The notes: a model not told the origin generated them from the letters alone. Positions 16,099 through 26,960 are shown, counted from the first letter of the stretch. The stretch is DNA of 31,798 bases from an uncultured Ruminococcus sp. (GCA_934476515.1 CAKSNZ010000024.1:1-31798); one strand, 5' to 3'. Numbers and translations: made by a program.

Positions 16099-16501
16099 AA
16101 CTAAAACCTCCCTATCGGGTTTCACAACACATCACTCTATTATATCTTATACTTTCCAATATATACCTAATCAATAACAAATTCTTTTTCTCATATACAC
16201 ATCATAATAAATAATTTCAAAAACCACTATGCAATCTCAACAAGATTACGTAATTATTATATCAGTTTTCAATAAAAAATGCAATAATAATTATATTAAA
16301 TATTAGTAAAACATAAAAATCTCTGTTTTTACTAAAAATTTAGTAAAACTATGTAACAAATAATTTAAAAATTGATTTTCTAAAATTTTTTGCACAAAAC
16401 ACACAATAGTAAAATGTGAAATTCTATACTACTTAATAAAAAAGGCAGTATGCAAAACACATACTGCCTATATAAATTTAAGTAATAGTTAGGTTAGAAA
16501 A
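16099..16501. other. Intergenic region upstream of the ywlE operon
   Basis: Very AT-rich, no gene. A minus-strand TATAAT (16144-16139) may be the -10 of the ywlE operon, though no convincing -35 is seen. A near-perfect palindrome has arms TTTTACTAAA (16327-16336) and TTTAGTAAAA (16339-16348). A further direct copy of TTAGTAAAAC lies at 16303-16312. The gdhA terminator occupies 16434-16468. Confidence 0.5.
16437..16468 (-). terminator. Terminator after gdhA
   Basis: Minus strand: GGCAGTATG (16468-16460), 7-base loop, CATACTGCC (16452-16444), then TTTTTT. Confidence 0.9.
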
Positions 16502-18178
<1,677 letters not shown>

Positions 18179-19027
18179 TCACATTAGTTCTCTTATACCC
18201 TCAATACTGGATATATAAGGACAAAATTTTCTGATACCGTACAGCAAATCCCTATATTCCATAGGGGTTAAGTGGTTTATTACACTTGTATATTCATTCT
18301 TCACCTTAATTTCTTCTAACATAGGAATAATATTTAGGGTAAATTTATAGGTCTGTTCATCCGTTAACTTAGTTGTGGATACTATACCTATACCCTGAAC
18401 TTTATTTTCTTTTACAGAAAATACCAAGTCGTTTTTATAAACATACTGGCAAAGTTCCTTATTATCCTTTAGTTCAATGGGGTTTATTACTACAGTATCA
18501 TTCTTAATTTCACCTAGATACAAAAAGCAATTTATCCCCTTGTATCTCACCAAATTTTTAGAATACTTATTAAAATCGTTTTTCTGAATAGGTTTTCTAT
18601 CAAATGATTTTGTAGGTACCTTTCTTGGAATACTGTTAACTTGTCTTTCTGTAGGCTTAGGGATAGTTCTGTTTATTGAAGTTCTATTTTCTTTTACAGA
18701 ATTAACTTTAGATATTGGTTCTTTCTTTGCTACACTTTGTTTAGATTTTGTAGCAGTATTCCACCTAGGTACTTCTTTACGAGTTTCATATACTCTCCTT
18801 TTAAGACCTTTTTTCTCAAGTAGCTTTTTCTCTAATGAACGGTTATTGATTGCCATTTTTACAAAGGCTGACATATCCTTATCATCAGTTGACAGTACAC
18901 TTTGGAAACAGTCAGGGAAAATAAAGGTCATTTCTTTCTCAGGAAAAGCCACTGTAAGCATATCATTACTTAAAGAAACAACACTACCCTCACCTAATAA
19001 TTTATGTATTACTTTTACACCTTTCAT
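18179..19027 (-). CDS. Unknown protein with N-terminal 'HxxxGEG' beta-domain
   Basis: 282 residues, not recognised as a whole. The first 45 residues look like a small beta-barrel seen at the ends of some nucleic-acid enzymes (a 'VIHKLLGEGSVV' start, then 'VAFPEKEMTFIFPDCF'). The middle (about 75-145) is Lys/Arg/Ser/Thr-rich and probably unfolded. The C-terminal half (about 150-282) is a mixed alpha/beta domain with 'LTPMEYRDLLYGIRKFCPYI' near the end. No signal peptide or membrane helix. AAGGAG lies 7 bases before the ATG. It follows the Smr gene by 9 bases, so it is the third gene of the nnrE operon. Nucleic-acid binding is a guess from charge and the N-terminal domain. Confidence 0.7.
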   Translation of the reverse strand: MKGVKVIHKLLGEGSVVSLSNDMLTVAFPEKEMTFIFPDCFQSVLSTDDKDMSAFVKMAINNRSLEKKLLEKKGLKRRVYETRKEVPRWNTATKSKQSVAKKEPISKVNSVKENRTSINRTIPKPTERQVNSIPRKVPTKSFDRKPIQKNDFNKYSKNLVRYKGINCFLYLGEIKNDTVVINPIELKDNKELCQYVYKNDLVFSVKENKVQGIGIVSTTKLTDEQTYKFTLNIIPMLEEIKVKNEYTSVINHLTPMEYRDLLYGIRKFCPYISSIEGIRELM

Positions 19028-19036
19028 ATATTCTCC

Positions 19037-19270
19037 TTATTTCTTTATTAGAAATATAGTTTCACCTTGGTTTAATCCTAAGATTTTTCTTTCCACCATA
19101 GGATACTTAAAACTTCTCACCATTTGTTGCAAAGTATTTCCTTGATGATAACCATGGATAACTACCATTTCTCTTACATCTTTAGGTAATGACTTTAGTT
19201 TATTTTCAAGTAACTTTCTGCCACTTTGTCTTGTTTCTCCATGAATATCAATTGCAATAGAATAAGCCAT
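19037..19270 (-). CDS. Small stand-alone Smr-domain protein
   Basis: 77 residues, almost exactly one Smr domain. It shows the DxHG motif as Asp8-Ile-His10-Gly11 and the second motif as His39-Gly-Tyr-His-Gln-Gly44-Asn-Thr-Leu, a variant of the usual HGxGxGxL. Smr domains bind nucleic acid and some cut RNA or DNA; in MutS2 the domain acts in ribosome rescue. Here no MutS2 part is present. AGGTG precedes the ATG, which starts one base after the nnrE stop codon, so the two are tightly coupled. The exact activity is unknown. Confidence 0.75.
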   Translation of the reverse strand: MAYSIAIDIHGETRQSGRKLLENKLKSLPKDVREMVVIHGYHQGNTLQQMVRSFKYPMVERKILGLNQGETIFLIKK

Positions 19271-19271
19271 A

Positions 19272-20102
19272 TTAACACCTAGAAAGTTCCTTTACTTTAT
19301 CGGTAACTAAGAAACTGTATTTACCTAAATTCTTTATAAGAATATTAATACATTCTTCCTTTGCAATTTCTGTTATAACTTCCAACGGGTTGGTGTATTC
19401 GATAATATCATATTCTTCTGTAAAAGAATTAAAATCATTAAATACTACTACATTATCACAATCACTATGATTCTCAATAAGTGTATAGTAATCACCGATA
19501 AGTTCAATATCTATATCACAATTTACTAAGCTACCTATGTACTTATTTGCATCATTAATAAGTAGGCCTGTTTTTAGATAACCGATAGACACTGTTAAAT
19601 CAGACTTTACTACCTTTTCGCCAAAGCCTGTGTCACCATTAAGGCCTGAATTAATATCAACTGAAATTACCGTCTTATTACTGTCATTAATTTTATCAAT
19701 AATATCACCGGCAATACCTCTAGCTACACCTTTAAAGCCTGTACCGAAAATACAATCGACTATAATATCATAATTAGAAAAGTCAGTACCTTCATCACAC
19801 ACCTTATAAGGAATATTCTGTTCCATACATTTGTCAAAATAATACTTACCGTCTTCTGAAAACTTTTCTTTAATTAAAAACAAAGTTGAAGAAATATTCT
19901 TTTCTTTTAATAGTAATGATAACACATAACCGTCACCGGCATTATTACCACTACCACAAACTATTGCAATATTACCTTTATAATCATAACTGTTAAATAC
20001 ACCTACACCGGCTTTGTACATTAGCTTTTTGCTATCAATATAATTTGCAATAGTATAGGCATCACTTTTACGCATTGTTTCTACTGTTATAACTTTTTCC
20101 AT
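19272..20102 (-). CDS. nnrE: NAD(P)H-hydrate epimerase (YjeF N-terminal domain)
   Basis: 276 residues. The YjeF_N Rossmann fold shows the motif GSGNNAGDG (50-58), 'DCIFGTG' (about 112-118) and 'DINSGLNGDTG' (about 144-154, usually DIPSG). It epimerises damaged NAD(P)H hydrate so that a dehydratase can repair it. In many bacteria this domain is fused to the ADP-dependent dehydratase (about 500 residues total); here only the epimerase is present, followed by about 65 extra residues that I do not recognise. AAGGTGAT precedes the ATG. First gene of a three-gene operon with the Smr and unknown proteins. Confidence 0.85.
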   Translation of the reverse strand: MEKVITVETMRKSDAYTIANYIDSKKLMYKAGVGVFNSYDYKGNIAIVCGSGNNAGDGYVLSLLLKEKNISSTLFLIKEKFSEDGKYYFDKCMEQNIPYKVCDEGTDFSNYDIIVDCIFGTGFKGVARGIAGDIIDKINDSNKTVISVDINSGLNGDTGFGEKVVKSDLTVSIGYLKTGLLINDANKYIGSLVNCDIDIELIGDYYTLIENHSDCDNVVVFNDFNSFTEEYDIIEYTNPLEVITEIAKEECINILIKNLGKYSFLVTDKVKELSRC

Positions 20103-20119
20103 ATTATCACCTTATAATG

Positions 20120-20151
20120 CTAAAAACTGCCCTAGTTTCCCAAGGCAGTTT
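20120..20151 (-). terminator. Terminator after the DUF308 gene
   Basis: Minus strand: AAACTGCC (20151-20144), 12-base loop, GGCAGTTT (20131-20124), then further T. It separates the DUF308 gene from nnrE. Confidence 0.75.
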
Positions 20152-20156
20152 CCTAA

Positions 20157-20768
20157 TTAATCTACATCTTTATAATCTTCATCAGTAAGAGTAATTGTCT
20201 TTTGTTTCTTAGCTAACTCTTTATAAATATGGCTAACATAAATTGTTGTTACAATATCAGAGATACCATTGATGATTAACACAGCACCTGCAAAAATTGT
20301 AAATACCATAGCAGTTGAAAATGGATTAAACACAACAACTAATCCAAGACCAATAATTACTGCTGCAAGAATTAGGATTGTCCACCACATCTTTGCACCA
20401 ATCTTAGCTAAGTCAACACCATACTGTACCTTTAGCACACCATCAACAATCATTACACAACCGAAGAATGTTGCTAAAATACCGGCAAAAAATTCCGGAT
20501 TAATGAAAATTGCCACACCACCGATTATCAGTGCTATCGAACCTACTAAAGAAAAAGAGGTAAAGGCCTGTTGTTGTCTTTCTGCACTAATGTACATAAA
20601 CAGCTTGATAATACCCCAAACACAAAGCAGTCCTGCCGTAACATAACAAATAATCTTTGTTGAGGACTCAGGGAGAATTACAAACATAGCACCTACTGCA
20701 ATAAGTGCTATAGCTGTAAATATAAACTCTTTCTTAAAGGTTTTGACTTTATTATCTTTACTACTCAT
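20157..20768 (-). CDS. DUF308 (HdeD-like) membrane protein
   Basis: 203 residues with six hydrophobic helices in pairs, each pair holding the Gly-rich 'G...I..P' pattern of DUF308; HdeD of E. coli, an acid-resistance membrane protein, is the best-known relative. Function here is unknown. The start is taken as ATG 20768 since the in-frame GTG at 20774 is part of the AAAGGAGGGTG ribosome site. It begins 28 bases after the Nudix gene with no terminator between, so they are likely one transcript. Confidence 0.85.
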   Translation of the reverse strand: MSSKDNKVKTFKKEFIFTAIALIAVGAMFVILPESSTKIICYVTAGLLCVWGIIKLFMYISAERQQQAFTSFSLVGSIALIIGGVAIFINPEFFAGILATFFGCVMIVDGVLKVQYGVDLAKIGAKMWWTILILAAVIIGLGLVVVFNPFSTAMVFTIFAGAVLIINGISDIVTTIYVSHIYKELAKKQKTITLTDEDYKDVD

Positions 20769-20796
20769 AAGCACCCTCCTTTATAAATATTTATTT

Positions 20797-21300
20797 TTAG
20801 ATTTCAAAGGCTTTCTTGATACTGTCATAATGTAGGAAAATACCTTCATCGGCATATTTCTTAATTTCATCAACAGTAGCAAGTTTGAAACCTGTAGTTT
20901 CTCTTTCCTGATTGTGAACATCGTCTTCTGTAAAATCAAGTGTAAAACGATATACATCCACAAAGTAGTTGTCGCCTTCACCTGGATTTTCTCTATGGTA
21001 AGTAAACAGATATTCTTCCTTACCCTTAGTTACATCAAGACCTGTTTCTTCAAGTACTTCTCTGCGAACTGCATCAATAGACTCTTCACCTGCCATTGCA
21101 GCACCACCTGAAACTTCCCACCACCCTGGGGCCCATGCCTTGTCCATAGCCCTCTTAGTGATTAGGAATTTTCCATCTTCTCTACATACAACACCTAAAA
21201 CTGTTAGGTGATATTCGTCATCCTTAAGACACCAATCATTTCTCTTCATCGTACGACCGGTTCTGTTTTTGTTCTTATCATATATATCCCAAAGTTCCAT
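20797..21300 (-). CDS. Nudix hydrolase
   Basis: 167 residues. A complete Nudix box fits GX5EX7REUXEEXGU: Gly66, Glu72, Arg80-Glu81, Glu84-Glu85, Gly87. The first 30 residues ('ELWDIYDKNKNRTGRT') are like the Nudix group near isopentenyl-diphosphate isomerase (YfcD type), but the substrate cannot be read from sequence. AGGAGA precedes the ATG. A promoter-like pair lies just upstream, at the end of pglX. Cytosolic. Confidence 0.88.
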   Translation of the reverse strand: MELWDIYDKNKNRTGRTMKRNDWCLKDDEYHLTVLGVVCREDGKFLITKRAMDKAWAPGWWEVSGGAAMAGEESIDAVRREVLEETGLDVTKGKEEYLFTYHRENPGEGDNYFVDVYRFTLDFTEDDVHNQERETTGFKLATVDEIKKYADEGIFLHYDSIKKAFEI

Positions 21301-21321
21301 TTCATTCTCTCCTTTTATTTG

Positions 21322-21350
21322 ATTATATATTATTTACAAAGAAAAGGCAA
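21322..21350 (-). promoter_or_regulatory. Possible promoter of the Nudix-DUF308 pair
   Basis: Minus strand: TTGCCT (21350-21345), 17-base spacer, TATAAT (21327-21322). It starts right after the pglX stop codon, and no terminator is seen between pglX and the Nudix gene. Confidence 0.45.
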
Positions 21351-24300
21351 TTATATTTTTTCAAGAATATTAATTACTTCCCCATCTACTGTTGTTTGTA
21401 CTTTCTTGTGGTTAAACTTAATACCGTCATCAGTATCAATGTCAACACCCTCAAGTTTAGAAAGTTTCTTCTCAAAAGTCTGTACTTCATCATATCTAGA
21501 AAGTAAAGTATCTCTATACTTCATCATTACTTTATAGCTTGGATCATCCTCATCCACAAAATTTGAGTCTAAGTTTTCAATAGCATTTTTGTAGTAATTT
21601 ATCATATCATAAAGCTGATGACTTCTAACACCTGAAAGTGTACCATAATACCATCTGTGCATATAAATAAGTGCTTTAAAGCCCTTTTTCTTCCCACTGT
21701 TTAACATCCAATAAATCGGTCTTTTTCCTGATACACCTACTGTATAGTTGGACAAATGCTCCTTATAGAAGGTATTGAAGAAATAATTTCTAATCTTTTC
21801 TGTAGGTGTTTTGCCTTTTTCATTTAATGAAGAAGAAATAAAAGCTAAATTTTCTTCTAAAGAATTTTCGCCAAATACAGTTACTAAAAATTTCTTTAGA
21901 TAATAGACAATATCTTCGTCATAATCTTCATTATCGGTAATTACAACACAGTTGTCTGTTACAGGTGTAAAGGTTTTGTACTTATCAATATCCCACACTT
22001 CACCTGTATATACACTGCCTAAATCATCAAGGTTATATCTGCCCAGTACACAACCAACTACATATGATAGGAAGGACTTAACATCTCTGACCTTTTCAGC
22101 CTTGTATATTGTAACATCCTTTTCTTCAACTTCACTTTTGAAACCGTCTTTTACATTATAAATATCAAGGAAAATTTCATTTAGCTTTTCTTCATTTTCC
22201 TTAACTTTATTAAATCTACTGTTGGCTACCTTTTCCCATTGTAAATAAGCATCAAGGAGTTTACCGGTTGAAGTCTTGTACTTTATAAACGGATGAGTAG
22301 TAAAGTCCCATGAATTTTCAAAGGAATCAAAGTCCTCTTTTGCTAGGTTAATATTCTCAGTTACTAAGTCATTTACTTCTTGTTCTTTACTTAAAGAATG
22401 TAAAATCGGTAGTCTGGCAATATCACCTACTTGGCAATTCATAGTCGGTGCAAGTAGCTTTATCATTTCTGTTGCAATAACAGAATTGCAAAAACCTAAG
22501 TAATAAAGTAGCTTGTCCTGACTTGTATAGAAAGACATTCCTGCAATATCGGAAAGTGTATTTTGTTTATATCTAAAAGCCGGTTTTACTGTAATAAGTG
22601 ACCATGTAGCAAGTGGCATAAACTTTAGCTCTTGGTTATAGTCTTGGGTATGCCTACCGTCTAATTTAGCCTTGCCCATAACAGTTTCACCGTTTTTGTA
22701 CCAATTAATTAGGTAGTCATTATTGCCATACCACTTACGGTATTCCCCACCTTTATTATAAGGGAAATATGTTGCACCACTTTCATAGGCATCATTTACA
22801 TTTTCTACTGTAAAGTTTGCTTTAGAAAGGTTAACCTCCCACCACAAACGCAAGAATCTTTCATTGTCACCGGTTTTCATACCGTTTCTACAAACAGTAA
22901 GTTCACCTAAGGTTCTGCCTTGTTCAAAGGCTTTCATAAAGCTATCTCCAAGCCAATATGCAACCGGTTCTCCCGGTATTTTGGCAAAATCATATTGGTC
23001 GGTATAGTGGTAATTTTCTTTATTAAAAAACTGATTATGCTTTTCTTTTCGCTTACTGTAGTTATATTCAGAAAGTCTGACACCACATAGTTTTTGGAAT
23101 GGTAGGTGCTTACGGTTTACCCATGTTACAACAGGTAGATGACCGATTTTACCCTCAAAAAGCTCTGTACCGAAATCAACAATAGAATTTAGCTGAAAAC
23201 TATGCAATAGGTATTTTCTGAACTTTTCAAAACTTTTTAGGTACATCCAAGAAACAGTAGTAATCATAGCAATTAACGCATCTTCCTTAGAAAGTACACC
23301 TACTGCTTTCTGAATAAATACTACTGCTAAGTCATTTTTTGCAATGTTATATTCCCTATTTACATACATAGCAAGTTTCTTATTCATTCTTGAATTGCTT
23401 AGGTATGGTGGGTTAGTAACTACCACATCATAGTGATGGGACATAATATTTGCTTGGTTAATAAGTGGAAGTAACTTTGAGAATATTTCTTTTAAGTAAT
23501 TATTTTCTTCCTTAGTTGTTGGATTATAATTTCTTAATTCTTCTATTCTTTTATATAAACTTTTGAAATCTACTTTCCTTAAATTCAAAATACTTCCATA
23601 TTCTTTACCATCATAAAATACAGTAATAAGATATGTAAATTCTTCTAACAATCTTTCGTTACCGTTGCTAAAGAATAGTGCCACTTCATCTACATTTTCA
23701 ATATTGTTACTTTCTTGTACACTACAAAGATTTACCTTGTACTTTCCTAACACTAGGTTTTTGTTATAGTAACTAGCTTTCATCATTAAAGCAAAATAAG
23801 AAAGTGCTGATGCTCTATCGTCAATATCAAGACCATAAAGGTTATTTTCTACAATCAAAAGTGCTGAGTCACTTTGGCTATAGCCCTCATTACAATAAAT
23901 ATCAACTAATAATTCAAAGGCATAAACCAAAATATGACCACTACCCATACATGGGTCAATGAACTTAATATCGGTAGGCTTTAAGTTTTTTCTTTTCTCT
24001 CTGATTTTTTTAAGTTCTGGGTTATCCTCATCAGTATCTTTAATATAATACTGCCATTTGTTTATGAAGTTTCCTGCTTTTTCAATTTCACCATTACCTA
24101 TTAAATGGTCAACCCATAGCCTACCTAGGGTATTTTCCACCATATATTTTACTACCCAGTCAGGTGTATATAGCTGAGTTGCAACAGGTAGATATTTTGA
24201 AGAAATTTTCTTCTTGCTCATATCACCGTCATAAAGTTTGTTGAAAACATCTGTGTTGTAATACTGATGAAACCAACCCATAATCTCTACACCTTGGGTA

Positions 24301-24887
24301 AAGTTATCAATATTAATCTTAGAAAGTTCGGAAATTACACCGTTACTGTCATAATCAAGGTTTAGGAGAAGTTTTACATAATCATCAAGGTAATTTTGGA
24401 ATACAGTCATATTCCGGCCTAAATATTCATTGACCTTTACAAACAGAAGTATGTACAGAGCTTTGTTGTTTTTCTCTGCTTTATACTTACCAATATTCAT
24501 TTCATCTTCCGGTGTAAAATCAAGAACATTATCTCCTAAAGTAGAAATAATTTTAGGTTCTTTTTCCTTTTCGGACAAGAACAATTGATTATTGAAAGGC
24601 AATAGAGAATTTGCATCCATATATCTAAGTGCTACAATTCTTGTAAACCAAATATAGGCAATATCCTCAATGGCATCATTAAAAGAAGTAACATAGTCTT
24701 CTTCGTTACTTCTGCTTATTTTTTCTATAAAATGATGTCTTGCAACTTTTTCTTCTTCAGTTAAGTGACCGTAAAATTGAGAAATACCATTTTCCGTAAC
24801 ACCAAAGTAAGTTGCCCTTTCCTTTATATCTTCAATTAATTTGTTTCTTGCAAAAATTGCAAAATTTCTAATTGCTGTTCTGTCCAT
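21351..24887 (-). CDS. pglX: BREX-type adenine-specific DNA methyltransferase PglX
   Basis: 1178 residues, the full length of BREX-1 PglX. The N-terminus ('DRTAIRNFAIFARNKLIEDI', 2-21) and the end ('VDIDTDDGIKFNH') are the characteristic PglX termini. The N6-adenine methyltransferase core has the AdoMet motif Asp311-Pro-Cys-Met-Gly-Ser-Gly317 and the catalytic Asn492-Pro-Pro-Tyr495. The long C-terminal part (about 600-1150) would recognise the DNA site. In BREX phage defence PglX methylates host DNA together with BrxA, BrxB, BrxC, PglZ and BrxL. None of those is in the window. The start codon lies inside the end of the phosphoesterase gene (20-base overlap) with only a weak AAAGAAA before it, so translation is probably coupled. 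No frameshift seen. Confidence 0.92.
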   Translation of the reverse strand: MDRTAIRNFAIFARNKLIEDIKERATYFGVTENGISQFYGHLTEEEKVARHHFIEKISRSNEEDYVTSFNDAIEDIAYIWFTRIVALRYMDANSLLPFNNQLFLSEKEKEPKIISTLGDNVLDFTPEDEMNIGKYKAEKNNKALYILLFVKVNEYLGRNMTVFQNYLDDYVKLLLNLDYDSNGVISELSKINIDNFTQGVEIMGWFHQYYNTDVFNKLYDGDMSKKKISSKYLPVATQLYTPDWVVKYMVENTLGRLWVDHLIGNGEIEKAGNFINKWQYYIKDTDEDNPELKKIREKRKNLKPTDIKFIDPCMGSGHILVYAFELLVDIYCNEGYSQSDSALLIVENNLYGLDIDDRASALSYFALMMKASYYNKNLVLGKYKVNLCSVQESNNIENVDEVALFFSNGNERLLEEFTYLITVFYDGKEYGSILNLRKVDFKSLYKRIEELRNYNPTTKEENNYLKEIFSKLLPLINQANIMSHHYDVVVTNPPYLSNSRMNKKLAMYVNREYNIAKNDLAVVFIQKAVGVLSKEDALIAMITTVSWMYLKSFEKFRKYLLHSFQLNSIVDFGTELFEGKIGHLPVVTWVNRKHLPFQKLCGVRLSEYNYSKRKEKHNQFFNKENYHYTDQYDFAKIPGEPVAYWLGDSFMKAFEQGRTLGELTVCRNGMKTGDNERFLRLWWEVNLSKANFTVENVNDAYESGATYFPYNKGGEYRKWYGNNDYLINWYKNGETVMGKAKLDGRHTQDYNQELKFMPLATWSLITVKPAFRYKQNTLSDIAGMSFYTSQDKLLYYLGFCNSVIATEMIKLLAPTMNCQVGDIARLPILHSLSKEQEVNDLVTENINLAKEDFDSFENSWDFTTHPFIKYKTSTGKLLDAYLQWEKVANSRFNKVKENEEKLNEIFLDIYNVKDGFKSEVEEKDVTIYKAEKVRDVKSFLSYVVGCVLGRYNLDDLGSVYTGEVWDIDKYKTFTPVTDNCVVITDNEDYDEDIVYYLKKFLVTVFGENSLEENLAFISSSLNEKGKTPTEKIRNYFFNTFYKEHLSNYTVGVSGKRPIYWMLNSGKKKGFKALIYMHRWYYGTLSGVRSHQLYDMINYYKNAIENLDSNFVDEDDPSYKVMMKYRDTLLSRYDEVQTFEKKLSKLEGVDIDTDDGIKFNHKKVQTTVDGEVINILEKI

Positions 24888-25719
24888 TTTCTTTATTCAA
24901 ACCTTTAATATTAATTACAACCAACTCAGGGTTGTTAAAAAGTCTTGGTAAAATATAGTTATACTTAGGGTAACTGATACCCCTACTAACTATCAATACT
25001 GAATTTTCCTTTACATATTCTCCACCTGAAAAGGTAGGAAAAAAGCCTTTGTGACCTATCAGTCCCTTATCCTTATGAGGTAGGCTAATCATTCCACCAT
25101 GTTCATGACCTGAAAGTATCAAGTCAAATTTATACCTAAAATAGCTTTTTGCATAAACAGGAAAATGTGCAAGTAAAATTCTATAATTTTCTTTATTGGA
25201 ATTATAATTTACATTTTTCAGTTGTGTTGCCATAGAATTTTCTGACAATTTCACACCGTCATATACACCACAAATATCAATCTTGTTGCCATTTATAGTG
25301 ACCTTTTCTACCTTATCCTCAAGAACCTTTACACCGATTTTCTGTAAATTGGATAAAACTTCTTCTGGTTCTTTCAGTCCGTATTCATGATTACCCGGTG
25401 CAAAATAGCAGTTATATTTCTGTACAAGAATATTAGCTAACTCATACCCCTGCTGACAACCACTAATTCTATCAACTAAATCTCCACCTAAAAAAACTAC
25501 ATCAGGTGAAATATTTTCTATTCTTTTTACTATTTCACCTATATCACCACAATTATGAAAGTCAGAAACAAAGACAGCTTTTACACTTTTCTTTATTTTC
25601 TCACTTTCAATTGTGTAGGTTACATTCTTGATTTTGCGAAATCTAATATCACTAACTGCAATAAAAATTATTACAACTAGGATAACAAAAAGAATTGAAA
25701 AAATAATATACTTTATCAT
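24868..25719 (-). CDS. Membrane-anchored metallophosphoesterase (YaeI/YkuE-like)
   Basis: 283 residues. One N-terminal membrane helix (about 2-22), then a calcineurin-type phosphoesterase with all motifs: Asp53-Phe-His55, Gly-Asp80-x2-Asp83, Gly-Asn110-His111-Glu, His185 and Gly-His205-Glu-His207-Gly-Gly. Relatives cleave phosphate bonds in lipid precursors or peptide-like substrates at the membrane (for example UDP-diacylglucosamine hydrolysis), but the substrate here is unknown. The active site is likely outside or at the membrane, depending on topology. AAGGTAACTT precedes the ATG, 14 bases after the M29 gene; the last 20 bases overlap pglX. Confidence 0.9.
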   Translation of the reverse strand: MIKYIIFSILFVILVVIIFIAVSDIRFRKIKNVTYTIESEKIKKSVKAVFVSDFHNCGDIGEIVKRIENISPDVVFLGGDLVDRISGCQQGYELANILVQKYNCYFAPGNHEYGLKEPEEVLSNLQKIGVKVLEDKVEKVTINGNKIDICGVYDGVKLSENSMATQLKNVNYNSNKENYRILLAHFPVYAKSYFRYKFDLILSGHEHGGMISLPHKDKGLIGHKGFFPTFSGGEYVKENSVLIVSRGISYPKYNYILPRLFNNPELVVINIKGLNKENGQNSN

Positions 25720-25733
25720 TAAGTTACCTTAAA

Positions 25734-26960
25734 TTAAAATGCCCAGTTACCATCTTTGAAGATAGGTACTCTCTTGCCGTCTCTAGTAATAGCAGTAATG
25801 TTTAAGTCCTCATTACCAATCATAAAGTCAACATGAACTAAGCTATCGTTAATGCCTCTTTCTCTACATTGTTCAAGAGTTAAGTCCTCATAGTCCTTTA
25901 GGCAATTTGTAAAGCCCTCACCAAATGCTAGGTGACAAGCAGCATTTTCATCAAACAATGTGTTGTAGAATAGAATTTCACTGTTTCTGATTGGTGAATC
26001 ATATGGTACAAGTGCTACTTCACCAAGATAAGCTGAATTTTCATCCATTGCAATAATTGACTTTAGTAGGTCCTCATTCTTTTCAGCCTTTACTTCTACT
26101 GCCTTACCATTTTCAAATCTTACTGAGAAATTCTCGATTAGCTGACCTTGGTATGAAAGTGGCTTTGATGCATAAACAATACCTTCAGCTACACCTTTCT
26201 TTGGTGTGATAAAAATTTCTTCTGATGGAATGTTTGCATTAAATGGTACATTTGTACCTAGTGTATCCTCACAACCACCTAGGAACTGAGCAGTTTCAAT
26301 CATACCTACCTTAAAGTCAGTACCGTTAGATGACTTGTACTCCAGTGTTTCAATACCCAGTGAATTTAGGTAGTCACATCTTTCTTTTAAATCTTTATTA
26401 TGTTCTTCCCAATTTTTAATAGGGTCACCATTTGCCCTTGAAGTGTATAGGATAGCTTCCCATAGCTTTTCAATAGCAACACTTTTACGCTCATTAGGGA
26501 AAACCTTCTTTGCCCAATCAGCACCGGGAACTGCTGCAATACACCACTGATATTTATTATCCATTTGGTCACGATATGGCTTAGTGATCTTTCTCTTAAT
26601 CTGCTGAGATTTTACCAGTTTTTCCATATTAACGCCCTTTAGTCCGTCAGGGTCTTCACTTTCAAGATAAATCAGTGCAGGTAGCACATCAACCTTATGC
26701 TGAAGTCTTGCCTTTTCCCATTCTTCAACCTTAGAAAGTACCTTTTCTTTCTGCCAACGAACATGAAGCTTAGTAAGTGGCTGATAGTTCCAATCAACAA
26801 TAACCTTACCTGCACCACTACGGTAACATTCTTCAACAAGCATTTTTACAAATTCAGGTTGGTCAAGTTGTGCAGTAATATACACCTCTTGATTTTTCTG
26901 TACATTAACACCCTTTTGGGCAATTAGCTTTGCATAATTTCTTAAATCTGTCTTTTTCAT
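25734..26960 (-). CDS. M29-family aminopeptidase (PepS/AmpS type)
   Basis: 408 residues, the usual length of thermophilic-type M29 aminopeptidases, two-metal cytosolic enzymes that remove N-terminal residues. Visible are the 'ETAQFLGG' segment, 'VALVPYDSPI', 'CHLAFGEGF' and 'VHVDFMIG' regions that carry the metal ligands of the family. The start is set at ATG 26960 because AAGGTGAT is 7 bases upstream; the frame stays open to a GTG at 26984 that lacks a site. A good promoter lies at 27052-27024, so it is probably first gene of an operon that includes the phosphoesterase and pglX. Confidence 0.9.
   Translation of the reverse strand: MKKTDLRNYAKLIAQKGVNVQKNQEVYITAQLDQPEFVKMLVEECYRSGAGKVIVDWNYQPLTKLHVRWQKEKVLSKVEEWEKARLQHKVDVLPALIYLESEDPDGLKGVNMEKLVKSQQIKRKITKPYRDQMDNKYQWCIAAVPGADWAKKVFPNERKSVAIEKLWEAILYTSRANGDPIKNWEEHNKDLKERCDYLNSLGIETLEYKSSNGTDFKVGMIETAQFLGGCEDTLGTNVPFNANIPSEEIFITPKKGVAEGIVYASKPLSYQGQLIENFSVRFENGKAVEVKAEKNEDLLKSIIAMDENSAYLGEVALVPYDSPIRNSEILFYNTLFDENAACHLAFGEGFTNCLKDYEDLTLEQCRERGINDSLVHVDFMIGNEDLNITAITRDGKRVPIFKDGNWAF

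Noticed and set aside
20797..26960. Nudix, phosphoesterase and aminopeptidase as degraded BREX components
   Set aside because: Their motifs are complete and typical of housekeeping families; none resembles BrxA, BrxB, BrxC, PglZ or BrxL.
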